From NCBI GenBank assembly GCA_031969915.1, contig DALYJJ010000046.1:1-42654 (forward strand): a DNA stretch of 42,654 nucleotides, in the 5' to 3' direction. This DNA comes from DALYJJ01 sp031969915. GTDB taxonomy: Bacteria > Acidobacteriota > Terriglobia > Bryobacterales > Bryobacteraceae. Positions 23,866 through 33,005 of this stretch are shown in pieces (position 1 is the stretch's first letter; every line of letters starts with the position of its first letter). The notes under the pieces were generated by a model. The model searched no databases. It had not been told where the DNA came from and worked only from the letters and a program-made list of their open reading frames with translations. Made by a program: the position numbers and the translations under genes.

Positions 23866-25324
23866 GAATCGCCTCCGGCAGGTATCGCAGCAGATCGGTG
23901 GCGATGAGCGGCGATTCGCCCAGCTCCCCGGCCCCGAGTTCTCCCGCGCGCCCGTGCAGCCACACCGCCGCCGCCACCGCCAGCGCCGGCGCTTCCGGCC
24001 ACTGCGCCAGCAGGCCCGCGATCATCCCCGTGAGGATGTCTCCCGTTCCCCCGGTCCCCATCGCGGGCGTTCCCGTCGGATTCACGATCACGCCGCCCTC
24101 GGGGAATGCGATCAGCGTTCGCTGCCCCTTCAACACCAGTGTCACCCCGCGCTCCATCGCGAATCGGCGCGCCATCTCCAAACGGTTCGCCTGCACTTCC
24201 GCGGTCGTTGTTCCGGTGAGCCGCGCCATCTCGCCGGGATGCGGCGTCAACACCCGCAAGCCCTCCGCACGCCACTCGAACCCGCTCAGGGCGTTCAACG
24301 CGTCGGCATCCACCACCATCGGCCTCGGCGCGTCGCACACCAGCCGCCGAACCCACGCCACGGTCTCCGCCCGGGTGCCCAGCCCGGGGCCGATCGCCGT
24401 CACGTCGCGCGTGCGGACCAGCTCGTCCAACTCCGCAAGCGGCGCGGTCATCACCTCCGGCGCGTGCGCCGCCGGCGCATCGGAAACCACTGTCGCCAGG
24501 CCCGCTCCCATGCGCAACGCGGCCAGCGCGCACATGCCCGCCGCGCCGGTTTTCCCGGGCGATCCCCCGGCCACGATCACGTGGCCGTAGTCGCCCTTAT
24601 GGCCGCCGGGTGCGCGTTTCGCAAACAGCGGCGCGAACCATTGGGGCTCCGCCAGCTCCAGCCAGATCCCGGGATCCGCTTCGAACAGATCCGGCGGACT
24701 CCCGATGGGCGCCACGATCAGCCGCCCCACGGCGTCGCAGTTCGGCGGCAACACCTGGGAGATCTTCGGCGCGGTGAACGTCACCGTGTAGTCCGCGCGC
24801 ACGCTGTTTCCCATCCACGCGCCCGTGTCGCTCGGCAGCCCGGACGGAAGATCGACCGCAACCACCTGCGCCCGCCGGAAGCGCGCCGCGTGGTTGATCA
24901 AATCGAGCGCCGCGCCCGCCGCCGGCCCTCGCAGGCCCGTTCCCAGAATGGCGTCCAGCAACAGATCCGCGCCATACATCTCCGGCGTGACTTCGAATCC
25001 CGCCGGGCATCCGCACGCGGCCAACGCCTTCCAGTTCATCGCCGCGTCGCCCTGCAACTCCTCCGGGCCGGCGCCGAGCACAACGTCCAGCCGCTTCGGC
25101 CGCAGGCGCGTCCAAAGCTGCCGTGCCACAACCAGCCCGTCGCCCCCGTTGTTGCCTTTGCCGCACAACACCACCACGTGCTTGTCTTTCAACGGCGCGA
25201 ACGTCTCGCTCAGGAATTCCACCACCCGGCAACCCGCGTTCTCCATCAGGATCGCGCCGGGAATGCCCCGTTCTATCGTGCGCCGGTCCACGGCGCGCAT
25301 CTGGTCAGCGGTGAGCACTTTCAT
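23834..25324 (-). CDS. nnr: Bifunctional NAD(P)HX epimerase / dehydratase
   Basis: A 496-residue repair enzyme for hydrated NADH and NADPH. The N-terminal YjeF_N epimerase (about 1-215) shows MLTADQMRAVD-like start, ILMENAG and CGKGNNGGDGLVVAR. The C-terminal ribokinase-like dehydratase (about 235-490) shows GHKGDYGHVIVAGG, LTPHPGEMARLTG and MGTGGTGDILTGMIAG. The start is the ATG at 25324, where MKVLTADQMRAVD aligns with the family; an in-frame ATG 14 codons upstream lies inside the ion-channel gene. It overlaps that gene by 20 bases. Confidence 0.93.
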   Translation of the reverse strand: MKVLTADQMRAVDRRTIERGIPGAILMENAGCRVVEFLSETFAPLKDKHVVVLCGKGNNGGDGLVVARQLWTRLRPKRLDVVLGAGPEELQGDAAMNWKALAACGCPAGFEVTPEMYGADLLLDAILGTGLRGPAAGAALDLINHAARFRRAQVVAVDLPSGLPSDTGAWMGNSVRADYTVTFTAPKISQVLPPNCDAVGRLIVAPIGSPPDLFEADPGIWLELAEPQWFAPLFAKRAPGGHKGDYGHVIVAGGSPGKTGAAGMCALAALRMGAGLATVVSDAPAAHAPEVMTAPLAELDELVRTRDVTAIGPGLGTRAETVAWVRRLVCDAPRPMVVDADALNALSGFEWRAEGLRVLTPHPGEMARLTGTTTAEVQANRLEMARRFAMERGVTLVLKGQRTLIAFPEGGVIVNPTGTPAMGTGGTGDILTGMIAGLLAQWPEAPALAVAAAVWLHGRAGELGAGELGESPLIATDLLRYLPEAIREIPSLRDIE

Positions 25325-26327
25325 GCTTGGTCTCCGCCATGCGCTCCAACTGCCGGAGCGACCCATGCTCGCCCATCACAATCAGGCAATCGCCCGCGGC
25401 GATGGCCGCCGAGGCCGGCGGGTTGAACTGCATTGTCCCGTCGGCCCGGCGTATGGCCAGCACAATCACCCCCAGTTCACGCCGGATCGGAAGCTGTTGC
25501 AGGGATTTCGAAACGAAATCGCTGCCGGCCGCCACCTGTACCTGTTCGATCCCGATATCCAGTCCCACGCTCGTGGTGGTGAAGTTCAGGAACTGCGTGA
25601 CGTGCGGGCGCAGCAGCGACTGCGCCAGGCGCGTGCCCGTCGCCGCATACGGCGCAATCACCGAATCCGCCCCCGCGCGCCGCAGCTTGCTCTCGTTCTC
25701 CTCTTCGCTCACCCGCGCCGACACCATCACCTTCGGGTTCATGCTCTTCACCGAAAGTGTGAGGAAGAGGTTGTCGGCGTCCGTGGCGAGCGCGGCAATC
25801 ACTCCCAGCGCCCGGTCGATCCCCACGTCGCGCAGCGTCTCGTCCCGCGTCGAATCCGCCAGCACCGCCAGCATGCCCGACTTCATCGCGCGCTCCACTT
25901 TGTCGGGATTGCGGTCTACCACCACGAAGCTCGCGCCCACCTGCTGCAACTCTGCGCAGGCGCCGCGGCCCACGCGCCCAAATCCGCATACGATTACGTG
26001 GTTCTTCAGGTTGTCGATCATCCGCCGGGCCCGCCGTTTCCCTAAGAAGTTGTTCAACTGCAGTTCGATGATGGTCTCGGTCATCGCGCCGATCGCCAGG
26101 AACATCGCGCTGACACTCACCAGGAGGTAGAACATGTTGAAGGCGCGGCCCGCCGTGCTCAGCGGCTGCACTTCGAAATAGCCCACCGTGGTCATCGTGA
26201 TCAGCGCCATGTAGAAGGCGTCGAACGCCGGGTAGCCGGCCACCAGCATGAAGCCGAGCGTGCCCACGCAAAGCACGGACGCGATCATCGCCGAAAGCCA
26301 GATCGCGCGCCGCTTGATCAGGTCCAC
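25305..26327 (-). CDS. Two-helix potassium channel with TrkA (RCK) domains, variant filter
   Basis: A 340-residue protein starting at GTG 26327. Two membrane helices (about 10-32 and 60-85) flank the pore helix and filter FYMALITMTTVGYFEVQPL. The filter reads TVGYF where potassium channels normally have TVGYG, so its last glycine is a phenylalanine. Next come a TrkA-N Rossmann domain (VIVCGFGRVGRGACAEL, VVDRNPDKVERA) and a TrkA-C domain (SLQQLPIRRELGVIVLAIRR, AAGDCLIVMGEHGSLRQL). The layout is that of MthK/GsuK-type ligand-gated channels. Selectivity with this filter is uncertain. It follows the phosphatase gene after 3 bases. Confidence 0.87.
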   Translation of the reverse strand: MDLIKRRAIWLSAMIASVLCVGTLGFMLVAGYPAFDAFYMALITMTTVGYFEVQPLSTAGRAFNMFYLLVSVSAMFLAIGAMTETIIELQLNNFLGKRRARRMIDNLKNHVIVCGFGRVGRGACAELQQVGASFVVVDRNPDKVERAMKSGMLAVLADSTRDETLRDVGIDRALGVIAALATDADNLFLTLSVKSMNPKVMVSARVSEEENESKLRRAGADSVIAPYAATGTRLAQSLLRPHVTQFLNFTTTSVGLDIGIEQVQVAAGSDFVSKSLQQLPIRRELGVIVLAIRRADGTMQFNPPASAAIAAGDCLIVMGEHGSLRQLERMAETKHESAHR

Positions 26328-26330
26328 CGT

Positions 26331-28292
26331 TCACATCCTCCGCGCCAGTACCAGCGTCATGTCGTCCTGCAATTCCGGCGAACCGGTCCACTGCCGCACC
26401 GCGCCCGTAACCGCGGCGGCAATCTGATCCTCGTCGCGCCGCGCGTTGCGCGTCAGCACCTCGATCAGCCGCTCTTCGCCGAACATCTCGCCGTACTCGT
26501 TCTCCGGTTCGGTCACGCCGTCGGTGTAGCAGACCAGCAGATCGCCGCTCTCCAGCCGCACCCGGCTCTCGCCGTACCGGGCGAAGGGAAACGCCCCGAC
26601 CACCATTCCGTTGATCTCCAGCCGTTGCGCTTCGCCGCCGCGAATCAACAACGGCGGCAGGTGTCCGGCGTTGGTATAGCTCATCTCCCCCGTCTCATCG
26701 TCGTAAAAGGCCAGGAAGAACGTCGCGTACTTCTCCGCGGAGGTGTAGTCGTAAAGCTGCTGGTTCAACTGCGTCACCAGCGCGGAAGTGGACACGCACG
26801 TGGCCGCGTGCCCCGTCCCGCCGTTCCCTACTGCCGCGGCCGCCGCCTCCACGCTCTGCCGGATCTGCGTGCGGAACGCCGCCTGCACGGTGGCCATCAA
26901 CAGCGCGGCCGAGATCCCCTTGCCCGCCACGTCGCCCACCGCGATGGCCAGCCGCGTGTCGCCGAGCATCTGGTAGTCGTAGTAATCGCCGGAGACCATG
27001 CGCGCGGCGTTGCAGGCGGTGTTCACGCGCATCCGCTTCACCCGCGGCGCCACGCGGGGCTGCAGCGCGTCCTGCACCTCGCGCGCGATTTCGAGTTCCG
27101 CCTGCAGGCGCTCCCGCTCCTTCTCCACCCTCACCAGCCGCTGCAGGTTCTCGGTCATCGTGTTGAAGGACATCGCCAGCTCCGCCAACTGGTCGTTGCC
27201 GCGGATCACGATGCGGTGGCTGAAGTCGCCTTCCTTGATGTGCTGCGTGCCCTCGTAGATGGAGTGCACCGTGCCGGTGATCGTGCGTGTGAGCGATACC
27301 CCGATCACCAGCGAAACGAACTCCACGATCAGCAGCAGCATGGCCAGGCCGTAAAGGATCTGCAGCAGGCCCGGCCGTTCCCATCCCCCGGTGAACACGA
27401 CGTTCAGAATCGCCGAGACGCGCGTGTGCACGGAAAGCAGATAGTTCTCCTGCTTGCGTGGTTCATTCCAGAGCGACACCGGGATCGCCGTGCCCCACAG
27501 CACCGTCCGGTCGAGAAAGTTCGCCCCCGGCGGAACGCGCGGAGCCTCGGTTAGCCCCTCGTCGTGCGGCCGCGCGCGCCGCGACCGGTTGGTCTTGTCC
27601 GGATCGGGAAACCAAACCAGGTCGATGCTGCCGAGATCCGGAACCAGGTCGGAGAGAAAATGGCGCGTGATCGGCGCCATCGCCAGCACCTGCAGCGGGC
27701 CCTGCCTGCGGTGCGCCCACGCGTAGAGCAGCCCGTCCTTGGCCACCAGACCATGCGTTTCGTCCCATCCGTCGGGAGGAAAACTCAACTGCGAATCGGG
27801 CGGGAATCGATACACGCCCGCTTCGTCCCGGCCGATGATCTCAAAACCCGGGAATCGCTCGCGCGTGAACGTGCCATTGCGCTGCAGAAACGCCTGACGC
27901 GACTCGGCGGGCACGCGCAGGTAACCCGCCGCGCCGCTGCGAATAAACAGCAGCCGCCGGTCCAACTCGGAGTTCACCAGGTAGACGCCCACTTGCTGCG
28001 CGATCACCGACGCGCCAAGTTGCGCCAGGAAGAGGATCAGAATCACCGGGACGAAGGCGATGAAGACGTAGGTGACGATCAGACGATTCCGCAGCCGCCA
28101 GATGGAGCGGCGAATCGCGGCGAGCAGCAGACGAAGGCCCAGCCAGGCGCCTAGCGCCACCGCCGCGAAGATCACCAGCCCCGGTGCGAAGCCCTGCGCG
28201 CCCGCCAGCCATAGCGCGCCGGCCAGCGCGGCGAGCCCGAAAAACACCTTCTCGAGCAGGGTCAGCGCCGGCCATTTTCGACCCGGATTCAA
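26331..28292 (-). CDS. Membrane-bound HAMP - SpoIIE/RsbU-type PP2C serine phosphatase
   Basis: A 653-residue sensor phosphatase. It begins at TTG 28292 with GGGAG 6 bases upstream. Two hydrophobic helices lie near residues 14-60, another near 70-95, then an extracytoplasmic sensor region, a further membrane segment (about 308-335, ILYGLAMLLLIVEFVSLVIG), a HAMP linker (TRTITGTVHSIYEGTQHI), a coiled coil and a PPM phosphatase domain. Metal-binding blocks are MVSGDYYDY, VGDVAGKGISAALLMA, CYTDGVTE and LQDDMTLV. It probably dephosphorylates an anti-anti-sigma (STAS) protein in a partner-switching pathway, but no STAS or RsbW gene is in the window. Confidence 0.88.
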   Translation of the reverse strand: MNPGRKWPALTLLEKVFFGLAALAGALWLAGAQGFAPGLVIFAAVALGAWLGLRLLLAAIRRSIWRLRNRLIVTYVFIAFVPVILILFLAQLGASVIAQQVGVYLVNSELDRRLLFIRSGAAGYLRVPAESRQAFLQRNGTFTRERFPGFEIIGRDEAGVYRFPPDSQLSFPPDGWDETHGLVAKDGLLYAWAHRRQGPLQVLAMAPITRHFLSDLVPDLGSIDLVWFPDPDKTNRSRRARPHDEGLTEAPRVPPGANFLDRTVLWGTAIPVSLWNEPRKQENYLLSVHTRVSAILNVVFTGGWERPGLLQILYGLAMLLLIVEFVSLVIGVSLTRTITGTVHSIYEGTQHIKEGDFSHRIVIRGNDQLAELAMSFNTMTENLQRLVRVEKERERLQAELEIAREVQDALQPRVAPRVKRMRVNTACNAARMVSGDYYDYQMLGDTRLAIAVGDVAGKGISAALLMATVQAAFRTQIRQSVEAAAAAVGNGGTGHAATCVSTSALVTQLNQQLYDYTSAEKYATFFLAFYDDETGEMSYTNAGHLPPLLIRGGEAQRLEINGMVVGAFPFARYGESRVRLESGDLLVCYTDGVTEPENEYGEMFGEERLIEVLTRNARRDEDQIAAAVTGAVRQWTGSPELQDDMTLVLARRM

Positions 28293-28322
28293 GTAGCTCT
28301 CCCGACTGGTCCTGAACGCATT

Positions 28323-29117
28323 CTACAGCCGGCTTCTGGCGATCGCCGGGGTCTGCCGCTCCGGCTCCGGCAACGGAAGGTCGGGCGCCAGGTAGTGTTC
28401 GGTCAGCCACTCTTTCAGGCGCGCCGCCGCGGTCTCCGGATCGTCCACGTACTCGAACAGGCGCAGATCCTCGGGGCTGATCATGCCATGCCGCGCCAGC
28501 GCCTCGAAGTCGATGATCTCCTTCCAGAACGCCGACCCGTACAGCAGCACCAGCATCTTCTTCTCCAGCTTCTCGGTCTGCACCAGCGTCAGGATCTCCG
28601 CCAGTTCATCCAGCGTGCCGAAGCCCCCCGGAAAGACGACCAGCGCCTTGGCCAGGTACGCAAACCAGAACTTGCGCATGAAGAAGTAGTGGAACTCGAA
28701 GGAAAGGTCGGGCGTGATGTACTCGTTCGGCCACTGTTCAAAGGGCAGGCCGATGTTCAAGCCGATGGTCTTGCCGCCCGCCTCCGCCGCGCCGCGGTTG
28801 GCGGCTTCCATGATCCCCGGGCCTCCGCCCGTGCACACCACAAAGCGGCGCGTATGGTTCTCCAACCCGTCCGACCAGGACGTGATCTGCCGGGCGAGTT
28901 CGCGCGCGGCCTCGTAGTATTGGCCCAGCGGGCCGTCCGGCTTGATCCGCGCGGAGCCGAAGAAGACGATCGTGTCCCGGATCTTCTCGCGGCGGAAATG
29001 ATCCAGCGGCTCCAGGTCCTCCGAGAGAATGCGGACTGTTCGCCCCGCCTGGCTGTCCAGGAACTGGTCGTTTTTGTACGCGACGGGCCGCCGCCCGCGC
29101 TGGGGTGTGTCGCTCAT
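28323..29117 (-). CDS. LOG family protein (type II cytokinin phosphoribohydrolase-like)
   Basis: A 264-residue Rossmann-fold protein of the TIGR00730 group. It contains VFFGSARIKPDGPLGQYYEAA, CTGGGPGIMEAANRGA and PGGFGTLDELAEILTLVQ, the nucleotide-binding and catalytic motifs of LOG enzymes, which release nucleobases from nucleoside monophosphates. The N-terminal extension of about 50 residues and FFMRKFWFAYLAKAL fit the longer, hexameric type II class. The ATG at 29117 makes a 4-base overlap with lpxD and is preferred over longer frames that run within lpxD. Confidence 0.88.
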   Translation of the reverse strand: MSDTPQRGRRPVAYKNDQFLDSQAGRTVRILSEDLEPLDHFRREKIRDTIVFFGSARIKPDGPLGQYYEAARELARQITSWSDGLENHTRRFVVCTGGGPGIMEAANRGAAEAGGKTIGLNIGLPFEQWPNEYITPDLSFEFHYFFMRKFWFAYLAKALVVFPGGFGTLDELAEILTLVQTEKLEKKMLVLLYGSAFWKEIIDFEALARHGMISPEDLRLFEYVDDPETAAARLKEWLTEHYLAPDLPLPEPERQTPAIARSRL

Positions 29118-30166
29118 CGTGAAGTGCCCTCGGCGGGAGGCGGAGTGGGCTGCTCCAGTTCCTCGACGCGCCGCTCCAATTGTCTCATTGTCCTGACTAA
29201 GTCGGGCAGTTTTTGAAACGCCGTGATCGCGCGCAGCCACTCGCGCGCCTCAAACGCCGGCGACCCCGAGATCACGCCGCCCCGCTTCACGTCCCCGCCC
29301 ACGCCGCTCTGCGCGTACACAATCGCGTTGTCGTGTATCGTGAGATGGCCGGAAACGCCCACCTGGCCGGCCAGCAGCACGTTCTTCTCGAGAATGCTCG
29401 ATCCCGCCAGTCCCGTTTGCGCGCAGATGATGTTGTCCTCGCCCACCACGCAGGCGTGGCCCACCTGCACCAGGCTGTCAATCTTCGCGCCGCGGCGGAT
29501 GCGTGTTTCTCCCACCGTCGCCCGATCGATGTTGGTCAGCGACTGGATCTCCACGTCGTCTTCCACCACCGCCACGCCCGATTGCACAATCTTGTAATGG
29601 CTGCCGTCGCCGCGTTTCGCGAAACCGTAGCCGTCGCCGCCCACCACCACGTTGTTTTGCAGGATCACGCGGTGGCCGATGCGGCAGTGCTCGCGCACCA
29701 CCGCCCCCGAGTGCGCGTAGAAATCGTCGCCGATCTCCACTCCCTCGTACAGCACCACGTGCGGATGCAGCACCGCGTTCCGCCCGATGCGCACACGCTC
29801 GCCGACCACCGCGTACGCCCCGATGGAGGCGCCCTCGCCGATCACCGCGCTCGCCGCGATCGCCGCCGTCGCATGAATCCCCACAGTGGGTCGCGGCGGC
29901 TGGTAGAACAGTTCGAGAGCGCGCGCGAAATCAAGGTACGGGTTGGCGGAAATCACGCAGGCGCACGGCGCACCCGGGAGCGCCTGCGAAACCAGGATCG
30001 CCCCGGCGCGCGTCTGCTTGACTTTGTGCGCGTACTTCGGGTTCGCCAGAAACGTGATCTCCGAAGGCCCCGCCGCCTCCATCCCCGCCACGCCCGTGAT
30101 TTCTAGCCCCGGCTCTCCCGATGCCAGGACGCACTCCAACGCCCCCGCCAGTTCCTCGAGTCTCAT
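29114..30166 (-). CDS. lpxD: UDP-3-O-(3-hydroxyacyl)glucosamine N-acyltransferase
   Basis: A 350-residue lipid A enzyme adding the second acyl chain to UDP-acylglucosamine. The N-terminal uridine-binding domain (EITGVAGMEAAGPSEITFLANPKY) is followed by left-handed beta-helix hexapeptide repeats (about 95-300). VVVGGDGYGFAKRGDGSHYKI and SLTNIDRATVGETRI are LpxD signatures. The catalytic histidine is in DSLVQVGHACVVGED. A C-terminal helix rich in charged residues forms the trimer's three-helix bundle. Its presence supports a lipopolysaccharide-bearing outer membrane. TACTCT lies 8 bases upstream of the ATG, another very short leader. Confidence 0.94.
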   Translation of the reverse strand: MRLEELAGALECVLASGEPGLEITGVAGMEAAGPSEITFLANPKYAHKVKQTRAGAILVSQALPGAPCACVISANPYLDFARALELFYQPPRPTVGIHATAAIAASAVIGEGASIGAYAVVGERVRIGRNAVLHPHVVLYEGVEIGDDFYAHSGAVVREHCRIGHRVILQNNVVVGGDGYGFAKRGDGSHYKIVQSGVAVVEDDVEIQSLTNIDRATVGETRIRRGAKIDSLVQVGHACVVGEDNIICAQTGLAGSSILEKNVLLAGQVGVSGHLTIHDNAIVYAQSGVGGDVKRGGVISGSPAFEAREWLRAITAFQKLPDLVRTMRQLERRVEELEQPTPPPAEGTSR

Positions 30167-30174
30167 AAACAGAC

Positions 30175-30196
30175 AGAGTACCGCTCCCGCTACACT
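30175..30196. promoter_or_regulatory. Divergent -10 boxes between lpxD and the plugless barrel gene
   Basis: The minus strand TACTCT (30175-30180) ends 8 bases before the lpxD ATG, and the plus strand TACACT (30191-30196) ends 8 bases before the ATG at 30205. Only 38 bases separate the two genes, so the promoters must share sequence or extend into coding DNA. Confidence 0.35.
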
Positions 30197-30201
30197 GGAA
30201 G

Positions 30202-33003
30202 GTGATGCGCACGGCCCCAGCGCTGGCTGGAGTGTGCCTGCTCGCCCTCCAGGCCATCGCGCAGCAAACCCCGCCCGGCTCGGAACTCCAGAGGGCAGCC
30301 GAAGAGTTCAAGGCGCACAGCCGCAGTCTCGGCCTGCGCGCGGACAGCCCCGTGCGCGCGCGCACCAATGGCTCGCGCCCCGGCCCCGCCCTCCACGGCC
30401 GCATCTTCCACAACTTCCGGAACGACGTGCTCGACGCGGTGCCCAAAGAAGTCCGCCAGGCCGGCGGCACCCGGCCCTTCCTTCGCCGCAATCAGTTCGG
30501 CTTCAACCTGAACGGGCCCCTCACCATTCCCAAGCTCTACCAGGGCGCGCGCCGGACCTTCTTCTCGATCTCTTACGAAGGCGTCCGCGAGCGCATCGGA
30601 CGTTCCTACCTGCGCACTGTTCCCACCACGATCGAACGCACCGGCGACTGGGCGCACGTCGTCGATCCCGCCGGCAACCCCCTGCCCATCTACGATCCGA
30701 AATCCACCCGCCCCAATCCCGCTTACGACCCGGCCCAGCCCGTCTCCCTCACCAACCTCCAGCACTTGCGCGATCAGTTCCCCACCAACCGCATCCCCGA
30801 ATCGCGCCTCGATCCCATCGCGCAGCGCGCCCTCGCGCTCTACCCCCAGCCGAACGTCGCCATCGGTCCGTTCTTCCGCAACAACTACTTCGTCTTTTCT
30901 CCCGAGTCCAATTCCGCCAACGGCGTCATCCTCCGCGTCGACCACAACATCGGCGAGCGCCATCGCATCAACGTCAACGGTTCGCTCTCCAACGGCTTCG
31001 CCGGCCCCGCAAAGTTCTTCGACACCGCCGCCGATTCGAGCCTCCCCGACCGCACGTTCGCCAACCGCCGCGGCTCCGTCGAGCACGTCTTCACCATCTC
31101 GCCGCAGACCGTCAACAGCCTCAGTTTCGAGGCCGCCACCGACTCCTCCGAGTACATCTCCGTGAAGTCCGATTTCGCCGCCCAACTCGGCGTCGCCACC
31201 GCCGGCAGCGACGTGTTCCCATGGATTCGCCTCGGCAACTATCTGGACATGGGAAACCCCAACCCGTCGGCCGCCAACACGCGAAACACCTACTCGATCT
31301 CCAACGGCATCTCCACCCGGCGCGGCAAACATAATCTCCGCGGGTCCACCTCGCTCGTTCTCTTCCAGGTGAATAGTTTCGTTCCGCAATACCCGGCCGG
31401 CACGTTTCGCTTCACTCCCGGACTCACCAGCCTGCCCGGCATCAACAATACGGGGCACGCCTTTGCCAGCTTTTTGCTTGGCCTCTCGGACTTCGCCGAA
31501 CGCAGCCTGGTCGAACAGCCCTCCTACTTCCGCCGCGCCCGGTGGGCGCTTGCCGGCCGCGACCAGTACGAAATCAAGCCCGGACTCACCCTAGCCTTCG
31601 CCGGCAACGTGGAAGTGCACACGCCGCGCACCGAGAAATTCGACCGCCAGAGCACCGTGGACCGCTCCTCGCTCAACCCCGCCTACGGCCGCCCCGGCGC
31701 GCTCCGGCCCGCCACCGGCGGAGACCGCGCCTTTCAACCCGTGACCCTGTGGGTGGAGCCCAGCGCGAGCCTCTCCTGGAGCCCAGGCAACGATCCCAAG
31801 CGCATCTTCCGCCTCGCCTGGTCGCGCGCCTACACCTCGCTTCCCATCTACTCGGCGCAGTTCGGCACGCAGGGCTTCAACGGCTACGACACCTTCTTCT
31901 CGCCTAACGTCCAGTTGGAGCCCGCCGTCACCTTCGCTGCCGGCATGCCGCCCGCGCGCCGGCTGCCCGACCTCCGGCCCGAAGCCGCCAACGACACGGT
32001 TGCCGAATACATCCATCCCACGGACGACGTCCCAACGTACAACTCCGCCTCCGCCTCGTTCGAATGGACTCTGCCCGCGGCCATGATCCTGACTCTCGGC
32101 GCGGGGACTTCGAACGGCCGCAACCTGTTCGTCAGCGGCAACACCGTGAACCTCAACGCGATCCATCCCGACGCGCTCGCGTTTCGCGATCAACTCAACA
32201 CCGAATCCTTCCGCCGCTCGCTCCGCCCCTATCCGCAGTTCCTCGCGTTCGACCTCTACAGCTCCTATCCCGGAGGCCGCTACCGGCGCGACGCAGGCTA
32301 TATGCGCCTGGAAAAACGCACCTCGTCCGGGCTCTCCCTGAACGCCTCTTACGAATTCTCCAAGCAGATGGACGACTACTCGGGCCCCTACGGCCGGCAG
32401 GATTTCTTCAACTCGAAGAACGAGTGGTCGCTCACCGCATACAACAACCCCCACCGGCTCTCTCTCAATTACGTCTATGAGCTGCCGATCGGCGCGAACA
32501 AGCCCTTCTTTTCTTTTAGCGACTGGCGGCGCGTGCTCGTCGACGGCTGGGCCCTGAGCGGCATCAGCTCCGTCACCTCCGGCGAGCCCCTCGCCTTCCG
32601 CCCGCAGTTCAACAACACCGGGCTGCTCATCAGTTCACTCAACGTGGACTCGGCGCCCGGCGTCAGCGCCCGCGTCGATAACCCCTCGCCGGCGCTCTGG
32701 TTCAATCCCGCCGCCTTCGCGCAGCCCGCCGATTTCACGCTCGGCAACGCATCCCGCACGCATCCCTACCTGCGCAATCCCATCAGCCAGAACCACGATC
32801 TCAGCGTCAGTAAGCGCTTCGTCCTGGCCCCGGACCGCACGCTCGAGTTCAACGCCTCCGGTTTCAACTTCGTCAATCACGCCAACTGGAACGATCCCGA
32901 CACCGTCATCGGCCCGGCCAGCGCTCCCAACGTCAACGCCGGCCGCATCATCGGCTCGCGCGGCGGCCGCGTCATTCAACTTGGCTTGCGGTTGAGTTTC
33001 TAA
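30202..33003 (+). CDS. Oar-like outer-membrane beta-barrel protein lacking the usual N-terminal and plug domains
   Basis: A 933-residue protein starting at GTG 30202 or ATG 30205, with a signal peptide (about 1-20). After about 40 residues it enters the region that in Oar-like receptors follows the plug (RARTNGSRPGPALHGRIF, FRRNQFGFNLNGP-like LRRNQFGFNLNGPLTIP, RTFFSISYEGVRER). The carboxypeptidase-regulatory and plug domains seen in the receptor at 8652-12086 are missing, roughly 175 residues. The barrel continues to the expected C-terminal LGLRLSF. Without a plug it cannot be an ordinary gated TonB transporter; it may be a pore, an anchor, or work with a separate plug protein. VWA and coiled-coil genes follow directly. 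Confidence 0.82.
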   Translation: MMRTAPALAGVCLLALQAIAQQTPPGSELQRAAEEFKAHSRSLGLRADSPVRARTNGSRPGPALHGRIFHNFRNDVLDAVPKEVRQAGGTRPFLRRNQFGFNLNGPLTIPKLYQGARRTFFSISYEGVRERIGRSYLRTVPTTIERTGDWAHVVDPAGNPLPIYDPKSTRPNPAYDPAQPVSLTNLQHLRDQFPTNRIPESRLDPIAQRALALYPQPNVAIGPFFRNNYFVFSPESNSANGVILRVDHNIGERHRINVNGSLSNGFAGPAKFFDTAADSSLPDRTFANRRGSVEHVFTISPQTVNSLSFEAATDSSEYISVKSDFAAQLGVATAGSDVFPWIRLGNYLDMGNPNPSAANTRNTYSISNGISTRRGKHNLRGSTSLVLFQVNSFVPQYPAGTFRFTPGLTSLPGINNTGHAFASFLLGLSDFAERSLVEQPSYFRRARWALAGRDQYEIKPGLTLAFAGNVEVHTPRTEKFDRQSTVDRSSLNPAYGRPGALRPATGGDRAFQPVTLWVEPSASLSWSPGNDPKRIFRLAWSRAYTSLPIYSAQFGTQGFNGYDTFFSPNVQLEPAVTFAAGMPPARRLPDLRPEAANDTVAEYIHPTDDVPTYNSASASFEWTLPAAMILTLGAGTSNGRNLFVSGNTVNLNAIHPDALAFRDQLNTESFRRSLRPYPQFLAFDLYSSYPGGRYRRDAGYMRLEKRTSSGLSLNASYEFSKQMDDYSGPYGRQDFFNSKNEWSLTAYNNPHRLSLNYVYELPIGANKPFFSFSDWRRVLVDGWALSGISSVTSGEPLAFRPQFNNTGLLISSLNVDSAPGVSARVDNPSPALWFNPAAFAQPADFTLGNASRTHPYLRNPISQNHDLSVSKRFVLAPDRTLEFNASGFNFVNHANWNDPDTVIGPASAPNVNAGRIIGSRGGRVIQLGLRLSF

Positions 33004-33005
33004 CC

